Part shown: positions 16,676 to 26,444 of the stretch, in pieces
Layout of the letters: each line of letters starts with the position of its first letter
Position numbering within the stretch: position 1 is the stretch's first letter
Origin: Atopobiaceae bacterium
GTDB taxonomy: Bacteria; Actinomycetota; Coriobacteriia; Coriobacteriales; Atopobiaceae
Assembly (NCBI GenBank): GCA_022482785.1
Contig: JAKVON010000004.1
Location: 62,001-126,000, forward strand
DNA length: 64,000 nucleotides
Reading direction: 5' to 3'
Program-made: the position numbers and the translations under genes
The notes under the pieces: model-generated
What the model was told of the DNA's origin: nothing
Seen by the model: the letters and a program-made list of their open reading frames with translations, nothing else
Database searches by the model: none

Positions 16676-17980
16676 CTAGTCCCGCTCGATCGCGAGCGTG
16701 ATGACGTCCAGACCGCCGCACGCCTCGATGTCCTTGCGCCGGAGCACGACCTGCTCCATCTCGCCCGGCGCGAGCATCGGCCGCTTGCGGTGCTGAACGC
16801 GGTCCTTGCCGAGATAGACGCTCACATAGGCGTTCTCGTACACGGCGCCCACGCGAAACCTCACCGTGAGCGCATCTCCCATCCGCTCGGGGTCGACGCT
16901 GCTCGGCACGGTGTAGCGCACGCCGTTCGTTGCCCGCAGGGCGATACGAGCACCACCGCCGGTCGCAAGCCTCCCCTGCACGAAGTCGGCGGCGCGACGG
17001 CCCGCCCCCTCGGCCTCCTCGGAGACGAAATCGACCAGGTCATGCACATGGAGCACGTTTCCGCAGGCGAACACGCCAGGTATCGACGTCTCGAGGCTTT
17101 CGTTGACCACGGGGCCGTTGGTGATGGGACTGATCTCGACGCCGCACGCGCGCGAGAGCTCGTTCTCGGGGATGAGTCCGCAACTCAGGAGCAGCGTGTC
17201 GCAGGTGTAGCGCTCCTCGGTACCGGGAACGGGCCGCCTGTCGGGACCAACCTCGGCGATGGTTACCGCGCTCACGCGCTCCTTGCCCTCCACGTCGACC
17301 ACCGTGTGCGACAGCTTGAGGGGAATGCCGTAGTCGTCGAGGCACTGCACGATGTTGCGCTTGAGCCCGCCCGAGTAGGGCATGAGCTCGGCAACCACCT
17401 TCACCTTGGCGCCCTCGAGCGTCATGCGCCTGGCCATGATGAGGCCGATGTCGCCCGAGCCGAGAATCACGACCTCCCTACCGGGCATGTAGCCCTCGAT
17501 GTTCACGAGCCGCTGTGCCGTGCCCGCCGTGAAGATGCCAGCCGGCCGGTACCCGGGGATGTTGAGGGCGCCGCGCGGACGCTCCCTGCACCCCATCGCG
17601 AGCACCACCGCGCCAGCCTTCACCTGGAACATCCCGTCCTCGCGATTCATCGCGGTGACGATCCTGTCCCGCGAGATGTCCATGACCATGGTGTTGAGCC
17701 GATAGGGAATGCCCAGCTCGCGCACCTTCCGAGCGAAGCGGTCTGCGTACTCGGGACCGGTGAGCTCCTCCTTGAACCTGTGAAGGCCAAATCCGTTGTG
17801 GATGCACTGGTTGAGAATGCCGCCCAGCTCCGCGTCGCGCTCGAGGATGAGGATCGACTCGCAGCCGGCCTCGCGCGCAGACGCCGCAGCCGCCAGCCCG
17901 GCGGGTCCGCCGCCCACGATGACAACGTCGACCTGTTCGACGCCTGCAGTCTGCCCTGTGCCCCCTGTCTCCGTCATCAT
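16676..17980 (-). CDS. NAD(P)/FAD-dependent oxidoreductase of the glycerol operon
   Basis: A 434-residue pyridine-nucleotide-disulphide-type flavoprotein. The FAD motif VVIVGGGPAGLAAA begins near residue 15, the NAD motif VVILGSGDIGLIMARR near 175, and a second FAD-binding block ends in GVFACGNVLHVHDLVD. It would pass electrons from the GlpA flavoprotein to a carrier in anaerobic glycerol-3-phosphate oxidation. AAGGAGGTG precedes two consecutive ATG codons; the first overlaps the TGA of glpA (ATGA). The co-translated order glpK-glpA-this gene-DUF1667 supports the assignment. Confidence 0.92.
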   Translation of the reverse strand: MMTETGGTGQTAGVEQVDVVIVGGGPAGLAAAASAREAGCESILILERDAELGGILNQCIHNGFGLHRFKEELTGPEYADRFARKVRELGIPYRLNTMVMDISRDRIVTAMNREDGMFQVKAGAVVLAMGCRERPRGALNIPGYRPAGIFTAGTAQRLVNIEGYMPGREVVILGSGDIGLIMARRMTLEGAKVKVVAELMPYSGGLKRNIVQCLDDYGIPLKLSHTVVDVEGKERVSAVTIAEVGPDRRPVPGTEERYTCDTLLLSCGLIPENELSRACGVEISPITNGPVVNESLETSIPGVFACGNVLHVHDLVDFVSEEAEGAGRRAADFVQGRLATGGGARIALRATNGVRYTVPSSVDPERMGDALTVRFRVGAVYENAYVSVYLGKDRVQHRKRPMLAPGEMEQVVLRRKDIEACGGLDVITLAIERD

Positions 17981-19430
17981 GCCTGCACCTCCTTGCTTCT
18001 CTCGAGGACGACCTTCGACGCGCCACCGCTCTTGGTGATCTCCTCCAGGGGAATGCCAAGCTCCCTGCTGGAGGAGGTCCATTACGCGCGGGCTGCAGAA
18101 TCCACCCTGGCACCTCCCCATCCCAGCGCGAACGCGACGCTTGACGCCGTCGAGCGAACGGGCGCCGAGCGGCCTTCTGATCGCGTCGAGGATCTCGCCC
18201 TCGCTCACCGACTCGCAGCGGCAGATGATCTGGCCGTAGGCGGGCTCGCGGCGGATGAGCTCGTTGCGCTCCTCGATGGTGAGCTTCTTGGGGTCGAGCG
18301 GCCCCCGTGCGAGTTCCCTTCCACGCGCCCTTGGCCGCGGCCTGGAACATCTCGCGCACCTGCGACCCCACGTACTCGCCGATCGCCGGAGAGCTCGTGA
18401 GCCCCGGAGACTCGATGCCCGCGCAGTCGAAGAAGCCAGGCGCGTCACCCACCTGCCCGAGGACGAACTCATGGTGGTCCTCATGGGCACGGAGGCCCGC
18501 GAAGCTCGTGATCACCTGGCGAAGCGGGATGTCGGCGACATTCTCCGAGGCCCTCTCCCGGATGAGGTCAAGTCCGGCCTGGGTGGTTGCGGTGGCCTCG
18601 CGCTCGTCGTCGGGCAGGTCGATCGCCGTAGGGGCCCACGAGGATGTTGCCGTGGACGGTCGGCGCCACGAGCACGCCCTTGCCCTGGGCCGTTGGCTGC
18701 GGGAAGATCACGTGGGAGACGAAGCCCCCGGCGTCGTGGTCGAGCAGGAGGTAATCGCCGCGACGGGGCGTGATGTGGATCTTCCTCTCGGAGACCATGT
18801 TGTGGAGGACGTCGGCATAGAGGCCCGCGGCGTTCACCACGGCACGGCTGCGATACTCGCCGTTGTTGGTCCTCACGTGCCAGATGCCCTCGGCATCACG
18901 CGAGAGCCTCTCGGCCGCGGTGTTGAAGTGGAAGTCGACGCCGTTTCGAACGCGTTCTCGGCCATCGCGATGTCGAGCGCGAACGGGCAGACGATGCCGG
19001 CCGAGGGTGCGTAGAGCGCGCCCACCACGCCGCCCTCGAGATGCGGCTCCATCTCGAGGGCCTCCTCGCGCGAGAGGATGCGCATCCCCCTCACTCCGTT
19101 CGCGACGCCGCGGGCGAGCAGCTCCCGGAGACCAGGGAGTCGCTCCTCGTCGGTACACACCAACAGGGAGCCGATGCGCTCGAAGGGTACGTCGAGGTCA
19201 TGACAGACCTCGCCCATCATCTCATTGCCCCGAACGTTCATCCTCGCCATCATCGAACCAGGCTGACAGTCGTAGCCAGCGTGGACGATGGCGCTGTTCG
19301 CCTTCGAGGTGCCGCAGCAGACATCCTCTCCCTTCTCGATGACGAGGGTGCCGAGCTCGTACTTCGAAAGCTCCCGCGCAACGGCGGCTCCCGACACTCC
19401 GGCGCCGATGATTATCACGTCATAGACCAT
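17977..19430 (-). CDS. glpA: Anaerobic FAD glycerol-3-phosphate dehydrogenase with BFD [2Fe-2S] domain, frameshifted as sequenced
   Basis: The flavoprotein oxidises glycerol-3-phosphate to dihydroxyacetone phosphate. The start is VYDVIIIGAGVSGAAVARELS, followed by ANSAIVHAGYD, VVNAAGLYAD and a C-terminal BFD-type domain with ICRCESVSEGEI...GMGRCQGGFCSPRV, whose four cysteines bind an iron-sulphur cluster. Four indels interrupt it: extra bases near 18064, 18317 and 18630 and a missing base near 18946. With these corrected the length is exactly 484 codons and the ending ...VLERSKEVQA overlaps the next gene by ATGA. A real pseudogene is possible but the intact neighbours argue for sequence error. 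Confidence 0.88.
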
Positions 19431-19444
19431 AAGCCTCTCCCTTC

Positions 19445-20978
<1,534 letters not shown>

Positions 20979-21162
20979 TTATCCTCCACTCGCCCTCACG
21001 CCTGCGCCCCGATCCCTCCCAGGCAGGGGGTCCGGCTCTGGCACCGCAGCTTGCAAACGCCCCGGGACGGCACGAGATGGGTGCGGGTCCGCATGCGTGG
21101 GCAAGCGCCTCACGCGGCCGATCGCTCCGTACGAGCGAAATCCCACGTTCGACAGATCGGGG

Positions 21163-22050
21163 CTAGCTCACGCGATTCTCTGCGACGACCTTGTCCACCA
21201 GCGCTGCGGAATCCTCCGAAAGGGGCTGGAAGGGCCTGCGCATCCCGCCGACCCCCATGCCGTCCTCGTTGAGGACGTGCTTGATGGCAGGGAACAGCCC
21301 GACCGACATGAGCGTCTCGAGGATGTTGTTGGCCTTCGCCTGGAGACGTCGCGCCTCCTGGCCGTCGCCTGCAAGGTAGGCCTGGTAGATCTTGAGATAA
21401 TGCGGAAGCATGAAGTTGAAGGTCGACCCGATGAACCCGTCGCAGCCCATGGCGAGGAAGGCCACCATCTCGTTCTCGAAGCCGCCGAAGCACTTCAGGG
21501 CGGGGTTGACGCTACGCAGACGCTCCATCTGGTAGACGTCGAGGTTCGTATGCTTGACGCCTGCGATCGAGCCCGACGCGAGCATCGAACGGATCTCGGG
21601 GTTGCTCAGGTCGATGTCGTAGTGGGTGTTCGACGGGATGTTATAGAAGAAGACGCCCTGGCCGGCCGCCGCCGCGATGTCGTCGTAGTAGCCCGCGACC
21701 GCCTTGGCCGGATAGCCGTAGTAGATGGGCGGCGTCGCGGCGAAGCGCTGGAAGCCCAGCTCGCGCGCGGCCTTCGCGTAGCGCACCGACTCCTCGGTGC
21801 CACATGAGCCCACGTGGGCGAACATCGTGCAACGGTCACGATACTCGGAGAAGACCTCGAAGAGGTGAATCCTCTCGGCCTCGGTGAGCATGAAGCACTC
21901 GCCCGAGCTCCCGGCGACGAAGAACCCCGCCGCGCCCTCCGAGAGGTTCCTCTCGATCATGGCACGGGTCGCGTCGTCATCGACGGTCCCGTCCTCCTTG
22001 AACGGCGTGATCGCCGCGACGTACAGTCCCTCTGGTTGGTTCTCGCTCAT
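21163..22050 (-). CDS. DapA/NAL-family aldolase, probable 2-keto-3-deoxy-L-fuconate aldolase
   Basis: A 295-residue class I (Schiff-base) aldolase. The TIM barrel shows AAITPF, GSSGECFMLT (the GTTGE-like carboxylate loop), the catalytic tyrosine in FFYNIPS and the Schiff-base lysine in AGVKHTN. The cluster context (fuconate dehydratase, lactonase, FucO) predicts cleavage of 2-keto-3-deoxy-L-fuconate to pyruvate and L-lactaldehyde. N-acetylneuraminate or dihydrodipicolinate chemistry is less likely, since neighbours for those pathways are absent. GAGGAGC precedes the ATG. It is the last gene of the minus-strand sugar-acid operon. Confidence 0.88.
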   Translation of the reverse strand: MSENQPEGLYVAAITPFKEDGTVDDDATRAMIERNLSEGAAGFFVAGSSGECFMLTEAERIHLFEVFSEYRDRCTMFAHVGSCGTEESVRYAKAARELGFQRFAATPPIYYGYPAKAVAGYYDDIAAAAGQGVFFYNIPSNTHYDIDLSNPEIRSMLASGSIAGVKHTNLDVYQMERLRSVNPALKCFGGFENEMVAFLAMGCDGFIGSTFNFMLPHYLKIYQAYLAGDGQEARRLQAKANNILETLMSVGLFPAIKHVLNEDGMGVGGMRRPFQPLSEDSAALVDKVVAENRVS

Positions 22051-22150
22051 GTCGTGCTCCTCAAGCTTGGTTTCGAATATGTCATCTCGCCGTCGCCCCC
22101 TCCCCATGAGCCGAGGAGGGAACGGCAGGTTATGCATCTCGTTCGTGCGA

Positions 22151-22945
22151 CTACAGGCTGATGCCGTAGGCGTGCATCGCGTTGTCCCTGAAGAACCCCT
22201 CGTCGTCGGCGAAGGCCTCGCGCAGCACGGCGAGGTTCTCCTCGAAGGTGGAGTAGAGCTCCACAACCGGCCAGTTCGACGCGTAGAGCAGGCGCTCGGG
22301 AGAGAAGGCGTCCTTCGCGAAGCCGAGCAACTCGTTCACGAACGCCTGGTCGGCCGTCGGGAATCCCGACACCTTCACATAGAGGTTCGGCAGCGTGGCA
22401 AGCCTGCGCATGGCAGCGAGGTACCTCTCGTCGAGGGCCTGCACGTTGCCGAGGTGGTTGAGGATCACGGTCTCCTCGGGAACTCGGGCGAGGGCCTCGT
22501 AGAGGTCGCCCAGCTCGCCGACGCGATTGCACGACTCGAACGGCAAGCCTCTCCCGGCCAGAGCTCGAAGCCCTTCGACGAAACTCGCCTCGAGGCACCT
22601 GCCCTTCGGCGAGGAGGGCACATGGAGCGGCTCGCGGACCCCGGCCGCATGAATGGGAACGCGCATCCATGGGCTCACGCGAGAGCGGAGCATGAGGGCG
22701 AGCACCTTGTCCTGGGGGAAGCCCCGGGCGATCTCGTCCTCGAGCAGCGGGTCATCGGAGTCGACCTCTACGTAGACGCCACCCAAGAAGGCGACGTCCC
22801 CGATCGCCTCGTAGCGGGAGGCGAGCTCGTCGATGGTGTACGTGCGCGTGATCGCACCATTCGTCTCGGCCAGCCAGGGCAGGTTCTGCCTGGCGAGGTC
22901 CCAAACGTGAAAATGCGAGTCGATGATCTCGAGCGTCCCGGACAT
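22151..22945 (-). CDS. Amidohydrolase-2 family lactonase, probable L-fuconolactonase
   Basis: A 264-residue metal-dependent TIM-barrel hydrolase (COG3618 type). The metal-binding IDSHFHVWDL is at the N terminus, VILNHLGN in the middle, and LLYASNWPVVELYS near the C terminus carries the final aspartate-equivalent region. Family members open sugar lactones such as L-fucono-1,5-lactone. It sits between the predicted dehydrogenase and aldolase genes, which is where this step belongs. AAAGGAGCC precedes the chosen ATG at 22945; an upstream ATG at 22993 lacks support and would cover a hairpin. Confidence 0.87.
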   Translation of the reverse strand: MSGTLEIIDSHFHVWDLARQNLPWLAETNGAITRTYTIDELASRYEAIGDVAFLGGVYVEVDSDDPLLEDEIARGFPQDKVLALMLRSRVSPWMRVPIHAAGVREPLHVPSSPKGRCLEASFVEGLRALAGRGLPFESCNRVGELGDLYEALARVPEETVILNHLGNVQALDERYLAAMRRLATLPNLYVKVSGFPTADQAFVNELLGFAKDAFSPERLLYASNWPVVELYSTFEENLAVLREAFADDEGFFRDNAMHAYGISL

Positions 22946-22962
22946 GAGGCTCCTTTCGTTGA

Positions 22963-23040
22963 CTCCCGGCGAGCCGGGAGCCCTGACGTTCATCGTGGGA
23001 TGCCCCGGTCGCGGAGAGAGGGGTTTTACGCGACCGGGGC
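22963..23040 (-). terminator. Two strong hairpins between the dehydrogenase and lactonase genes
   Basis: CTCCCGGC-GA-GCCGGGAG (22963-22980) is a perfect 8-bp stem, and GCCCCGGTCGC (23002-23012) pairs with GCGACCGGGGC (23030-23040) over 11 bp. Neither is followed by a U-run on the minus strand. They may be partial terminators or stabilise processed operon segments. Confidence 0.45.
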
Positions 23041-23065
23041 GGTTCCGCTTTCGAAGCCTTCTTCC

Positions 23066-24154
23066 CTACTCGTAGTCGACGGGCGTCTCGCCGTGTGCGC
23101 TCGACTCGTAGCAGGCCTCGCACACACACATCGTCTTGTAGGCGTCGTCGATGTTGTTGATGTAGTCGTAGTCGGGGTTCGCGGCCTTCTTCATGAGGCC
23201 GCCCATGGTGCCCACGAACGCCTCGGGGAACCAGCTGCCCTTGACGTCGAGCGTGCGCCAGCCCTTTCCGTCATCGAGCAGGTTGTACTTGAACACGTCG
23301 GGCTTTCCCTTGGGGTAGTCGAGGTAGACGCCCGTGGTGATCTTGATGCAGCCCTTGGTGCCCTCGATCTTGATGAAGCACTCCTGCTCGTCGAGGCCGT
23401 ACTTGTGGTTGTGGTTGGAGATGATGCCGGCACGCAGGTAATCGCCGTAGTCCATGATGATGTTCGACTTCACCTGGGCGAGGCCGTCCATCTCGGGGTG
23501 CTTCATCGTCTTGCAGTACACGCCCTTGGGGTCGCCGAGGAAGTAGCGCACCATGTCCACCCAGTGGATGGAGTGGTAGTTGATCTCCATGCGGTCCACC
23601 TTGTAGAGGAAGTCCCAGAGGTTCCAGGGGGTGAAGACGGTCTCGCGCACCTCAAGGTCGACGATGGTGCCGAGCAGGCCCTCGTCCACCATCTGCTTGG
23701 CGGCGATGACGTAGGGCGCATCGCGCAGCTGGAAGTTGATGCCGGCGGTGAGGTGCTTCTCGTGGACCATGTCCAGGATCCTCTTGGCCTGCTGGATGTT
23801 CTCGCCCATGGGCTTCTGGATGAGGGTGACCGAGCCGTCGGGGATGTGCTCGAGCACGGAGGGGATGCGCGACGCGGGGACGGCGATGTCGAAGATGGCG
23901 CCGTTGTCCTGGGCGAGCTTGACCGCATCCTCGATCGTCTCGCAGACGGTGGGAACGCCGAACTTCTCGGCCATCATCTTCGCGCGGTCGGGATTGAGGT
24001 CGTAGGTGCCGGTGACCTGGTAGCCAGCCAGCTTGTACGCGGGGTAGTGGCAGTCGTTCACGATTCCGCCGGCACCGATCGAGACGATCGGGCGCTTCTC
24101 GTCCTCGGTGGGGTGGACCGGGCAGAACTTCATCTCTTCGAGCGAATCAACCAT
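23066..24154 (-). CDS. Gfo/Idh/MocA-family dehydrogenase, candidate L-fucose dehydrogenase
   Basis: A 362-residue NAD(P)-dependent oxidoreductase. The Rossmann motif reads VSIGAGGIVNDCHYPAYK, the conserved dehydrogenase motif IQKPMGENIQQAK corresponds to the usual EKP, and a substrate-domain histidine lies in INYHSIHWVDMVRYF. It would oxidise the pyranose to its lactone, the first step of the non-phosphorylative route. Known bacterial L-fucose dehydrogenases in such clusters are often short-chain dehydrogenases, so a Gfo/Idh enzyme here would be a substitution; the substrate is inferred from context only. Confidence 0.88.
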   Translation of the reverse strand: MVDSLEEMKFCPVHPTEDEKRPIVSIGAGGIVNDCHYPAYKLAGYQVTGTYDLNPDRAKMMAEKFGVPTVCETIEDAVKLAQDNGAIFDIAVPASRIPSVLEHIPDGSVTLIQKPMGENIQQAKRILDMVHEKHLTAGINFQLRDAPYVIAAKQMVDEGLLGTIVDLEVRETVFTPWNLWDFLYKVDRMEINYHSIHWVDMVRYFLGDPKGVYCKTMKHPEMDGLAQVKSNIIMDYGDYLRAGIISNHNHKYGLDEQECFIKIEGTKGCIKITTGVYLDYPKGKPDVFKYNLLDDGKGWRTLDVKGSWFPEAFVGTMGGLMKKAANPDYDYINNIDDAYKTMCVCEACYESSAHGETPVDYE

Positions 24155-24178
24155 GTGTATCGACGCTCCTTCTTCTCA

Positions 24179-24194
24179 TGCCGCCACGGCGGCA
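24179..24194 (-). repeat. Intercistronic hairpin
   Basis: TGCCGCC-AC-GGCGGCA is a perfect 7-bp inverted repeat in the 77-base gap between the transporter and dehydrogenase genes, 25 bases upstream of the dehydrogenase start. It may adjust expression of the genes downstream of the transporter. Confidence 0.4.
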
Positions 24195-24231
24195 CATGGA
24201 TGCGATGCCTATCGAACCGTTCCCAGATGGT

Positions 24232-25239
24232 TTAGAGGGTGTTGCTGATGCCGAGGATGACCAGCGAGACGATGAGGATGCCGTCGGCGCTGAGCAGGAA
24301 CTTCTTCGCCTTCTCGAAGCCCTCCCACTCGCCGTCCTTGAGGCCCCACGCGTTTGCGATGATGAGGCCGAGCGCGTTGAAGCCGATCCAGCCGACCACG
24401 GGGCCGAAGCCGCCGAGAAGCACGGTCGCGATGCCGTAGACGCCGAGGGCCGCGTACCAGGCGATGCCGGTGAGGGCGCTCTTCGCGTAGCCGACGCCGC
24501 AGCCCTTGTCGGTGTAGTTGTGGAAGTTCTTGTTCTTGGCGAGCAGCACGAGCGCATAGCCGATGTTCGCCACGAAGCCGCCCATGGAGACGACGACGAT
24601 CCAGGGGATGACGGCCGCGTTGGTGGCGCTCACGCCGCCCGCGACGGCGAGCTGGCTCGTGACGCCCGCATAGGTGAAGCCGATGTTCTGGGCCGCACCG
24701 CCGAGCCCGGAGATGAAGGCGAGGATGAGGCCGGTCTTGAAGCGCGGGTCGCGGCCCTTCTCGGTCTCGGCGCCTTGTGCGTCACGTAGGAGACCAGCCT
24801 TGGTGAAGAGCGCGAGGCCGATCACGAGCAGGACGATGCCGATCACGAGTCCGGTGACGTAGGCGCTGCTCGGGACCTTTGAGCTCATGAACAGCGGGAC
24901 GAGCGCACCCACGATGCACGAGACGCCGTAGGCGATGCCGTTCGTGAGCGAGATGCCGATGTAGTCGATGGCCTTGCCGAAGCCGATTGCCGAGACGCCC
25001 CAGAAGAACCCGCAGAACGCCGCCATGAGGATCGTCTGGCCAGGTGCCGCCGCGATGTACTGGAAGAACCCGGGAACCGTGATCGACGCCCAGACGCACG
25101 GCGTGATGACCATGCCCACAATCGAGAAGATCGCCCACATGGCCTCCCAGGAGAACGGCTCGTACTTCTTCATCCCGAGCCCATACGTCCCTTGGAAGAA
25201 ACCGGCGAGGACGAGCACCGCAATGCCTGCTGCAAACAT
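24232..25239 (-). CDS. RhaT-like sugar transporter
   Basis: A 335-residue membrane protein with about ten hydrophobic helices, resembling the L-rhamnose:proton symporter RhaT (drug/metabolite-transporter fold). Recognisable segments are LAGFFQGTYGLGMKKYEPFSWEAMW, LMAAFCGFFWGVSAIGFGKAIDYIG and the repeat half RFKTGLILAFISGLGGAAQNIGF. It is the first gene of the minus-strand operon and would import the 6-deoxyhexose. L-fucose is predicted from the enzymes downstream; L-rhamnose is an alternative the transporter alone cannot exclude. GAAGGGAAGAGG lies before the ATG. Confidence 0.9.
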   Translation of the reverse strand: MFAAGIAVLVLAGFFQGTYGLGMKKYEPFSWEAMWAIFSIVGMVITPCVWASITVPGFFQYIAAAPGQTILMAAFCGFFWGVSAIGFGKAIDYIGISLTNGIAYGVSCIVGALVPLFMSSKVPSSAYVTGLVIGIVLLVIGLALFTKAGLLRDAQGAETEKGRDPRFKTGLILAFISGLGGAAQNIGFTYAGVTSQLAVAGGVSATNAAVIPWIVVVSMGGFVANIGYALVLLAKNKNFHNYTDKGCGVGYAKSALTGIAWYAALGVYGIATVLLGGFGPVVGWIGFNALGLIIANAWGLKDGEWEGFEKAKKFLLSADGILIVSLVILGISNTL

Positions 25240-25284
25240 TCCTCTTCCCTTCTGTCGATTAGCTTGTGGTCGTGCAGCCGTGCC

Positions 25285-25300
25285 GTTCGTATATGTGAAC
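25285..25300. promoter_or_regulatory. IclR operator A
   Basis: GTTCGTATATGTGAAC is a dyad of the form GTTC-N2-ATAT-N2-GAAC. It precedes the transporter operon and matches two sites upstream of the fuconate dehydratase gene, so it is the likely IclR binding site. Confidence 0.65.
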
Positions 25301-25322
25301 GTAGTTCTGTTTTAAGAACTAC
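25301..25322. repeat. Perfect inverted repeat next to operator A
   Basis: GTAGTTCT-GTTTTA-AGAACTAC, with 8-bp arms, directly abuts operator A on the IclR side. It could be an additional operator or a transcript-end hairpin; it lacks a U-run. Confidence 0.45.
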
Positions 25323-25341
25323 GATGCGAACTATAACGACG

Positions 25342-25377
25342 GAGACGACCCCGGGGAAGAGAAGCCGGGGCCGTCTC
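25342..25377 (-). terminator. Hairpin downstream of the IclR gene
   Basis: GAGACG (25342-25347) pairs with CGTCTC (25372-25377), and CCCCGG pairs with CCGGGG inside. The stem is strong and lies between the IclR stop and the transporter promoter region. No long U-run follows, so termination efficiency is uncertain. Confidence 0.45.
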
Positions 25378-25434
25378 GCGAACGGTCTGTTCTTTGTTGT
25401 GAACGGCTATATGCGCAGGCAGAGCACCACTCTT

Positions 25435-26202
25435 CTAGGAAAGCGTCCTCTCGAGGCGGTCGCGGGTGTCCATGAGGATCTCGCGAACCATCTGCTCCTT
25501 CTCGCGGGTGAACCGGAACGACGGCACCGAGACGCTCATTCCATAGACCACTTCCCCGCGCACCTTGATGGGCACTGCGAGGCAGTCGACCTCCTCGGTG
25601 ATCTCGCCCCCATCGTGTGCGATTCCCGACTCGCGAACCTGCTCGAGCTGCCTCGCAAGCTGATCGAAACTCGTGATCGTGGTCTTCGTGATACGCTCGA
25701 ATCGATCGCCCACGAGCTTGCGCACCTCGTCGAGCGGCATCTCCGAGACGAGGGCCTTGCCGATGGCCGTGCAGTAGAGGGGCAGGCTCTTGCCAACGTC
25801 CGACTTGAGGCTGATCGCCTCGGTGGAGTCGACCTTCGCCACGTAGAGGGCCCGGCCATCCTCGAGCACGCCGAGCTGGCACGTCTCGTTGCAGGCATCG
25901 ACGACGGAGCGCATCGCATCGGTGACGACCCGCATCGCCCTGCCGCCGCTGTCGTAGCTCATGCCCACGAGATAGGACTTGAGGCCGATGGAGTAGCGCG
26001 CCGACGCCTCGTCGAGCTCGACGAATCCCTGGTCGGCCATCGTGTGGATGATGGGATAGATGCTGCTCTTGGGAGCCCCGACCTCGCGTCCCAGCTCCGA
26101 GAGGGTCATCCCTCCCTCATGACGCGCCAAGAGCCTCAGGATGGTGAGAACCCTGAGCGTCGACCTGTGCTCCACGCCACGACCGGCGTCGTCTTTGGGC
26201 AT
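25435..26202 (-). CDS. IclR-family regulator of the deoxy-sugar cluster
   Basis: A 255-residue regulator. The N-terminal winged helix-turn-helix reads VLTILRLLARHEGGMTLSELGREVGAPKSSIYPIIHTM, followed by the IclR effector domain with CTAIGKALVSEMP and EVDCLAVPIKV. It sits between the transporter operon and the divergent fuconate dehydratase gene, and the same 16-bp dyad occurs on both sides, so it very likely controls both. AAGGAGC precedes the ATG at 26202. The effector is expected to be a sugar-acid intermediate. Confidence 0.93.
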   Translation of the reverse strand: MPKDDAGRGVEHRSTLRVLTILRLLARHEGGMTLSELGREVGAPKSSIYPIIHTMADQGFVELDEASARYSIGLKSYLVGMSYDSGGRAMRVVTDAMRSVVDACNETCQLGVLEDGRALYVAKVDSTEAISLKSDVGKSLPLYCTAIGKALVSEMPLDEVRKLVGDRFERITKTTITSFDQLARQLEQVRESGIAHDGGEITEEVDCLAVPIKVRGEVVYGMSVSVPSFRFTREKEQMVREILMDTRDRLERTLS

Positions 26203-26321
26203 TTGATGCTCCTTCTTCTCTTGTGGACGGCTTTGCTCGCCCACGTATCATTGTATGTCCCGCTTCGCGAACGTCGTTCGTCGGGAGCATCTGCCGCTCG
26301 GCGGACATGACGAGAATCCCA

Positions 26322-26349
26322 TTGACTTTTCTTTGGGCAGGGCTTACAT
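26322..26349 (+). promoter_or_regulatory. Promoter of the fuconate dehydratase gene
   Basis: TTGACT (26322-26327) and TTACAT (26344-26349) are separated by 16 bases. The IclR-like operators B and C begin 5 bases downstream, overlapping the transcription start region, which suits repression. Confidence 0.5.
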
Positions 26350-26353
26350 TCGC

Positions 26354-26388
26354 TGCCGTATATGTGAACTGTTTTCGTATATAGGAAC
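26354..26388. promoter_or_regulatory. IclR operators B and C
   Basis: Site B is TGCCGTATATGTGAAC (26354-26369) and site C is TTTCGTATATAGGAAC (26373-26388). Both match operator A (25285-25300) in the core GTATAT and the GAAC half-site, and their centres are 19 bp apart (about two helical turns). Confidence 0.65.
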
Positions 26389-26444
26389 ACTCTACCATAT
26401 GAAGCCCAGGCGCATGCCGGGGCAGAGAAGGATGTGATGCCTCA

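Noticed and set aside
14029-16701. 890-codon plus-strand ORF
   Set aside because: It runs through the tetR antisense strand and an alternative frame of the GT-like gene; composition and lack of motifs show it is a shadow.
17977-19430. Programmed frameshifting or phase variation in glpA
   Set aside because: Four unrelated indels without slippery heptamers or long homopolymers cannot be programmed; the same lesions occur in unrelated genes.
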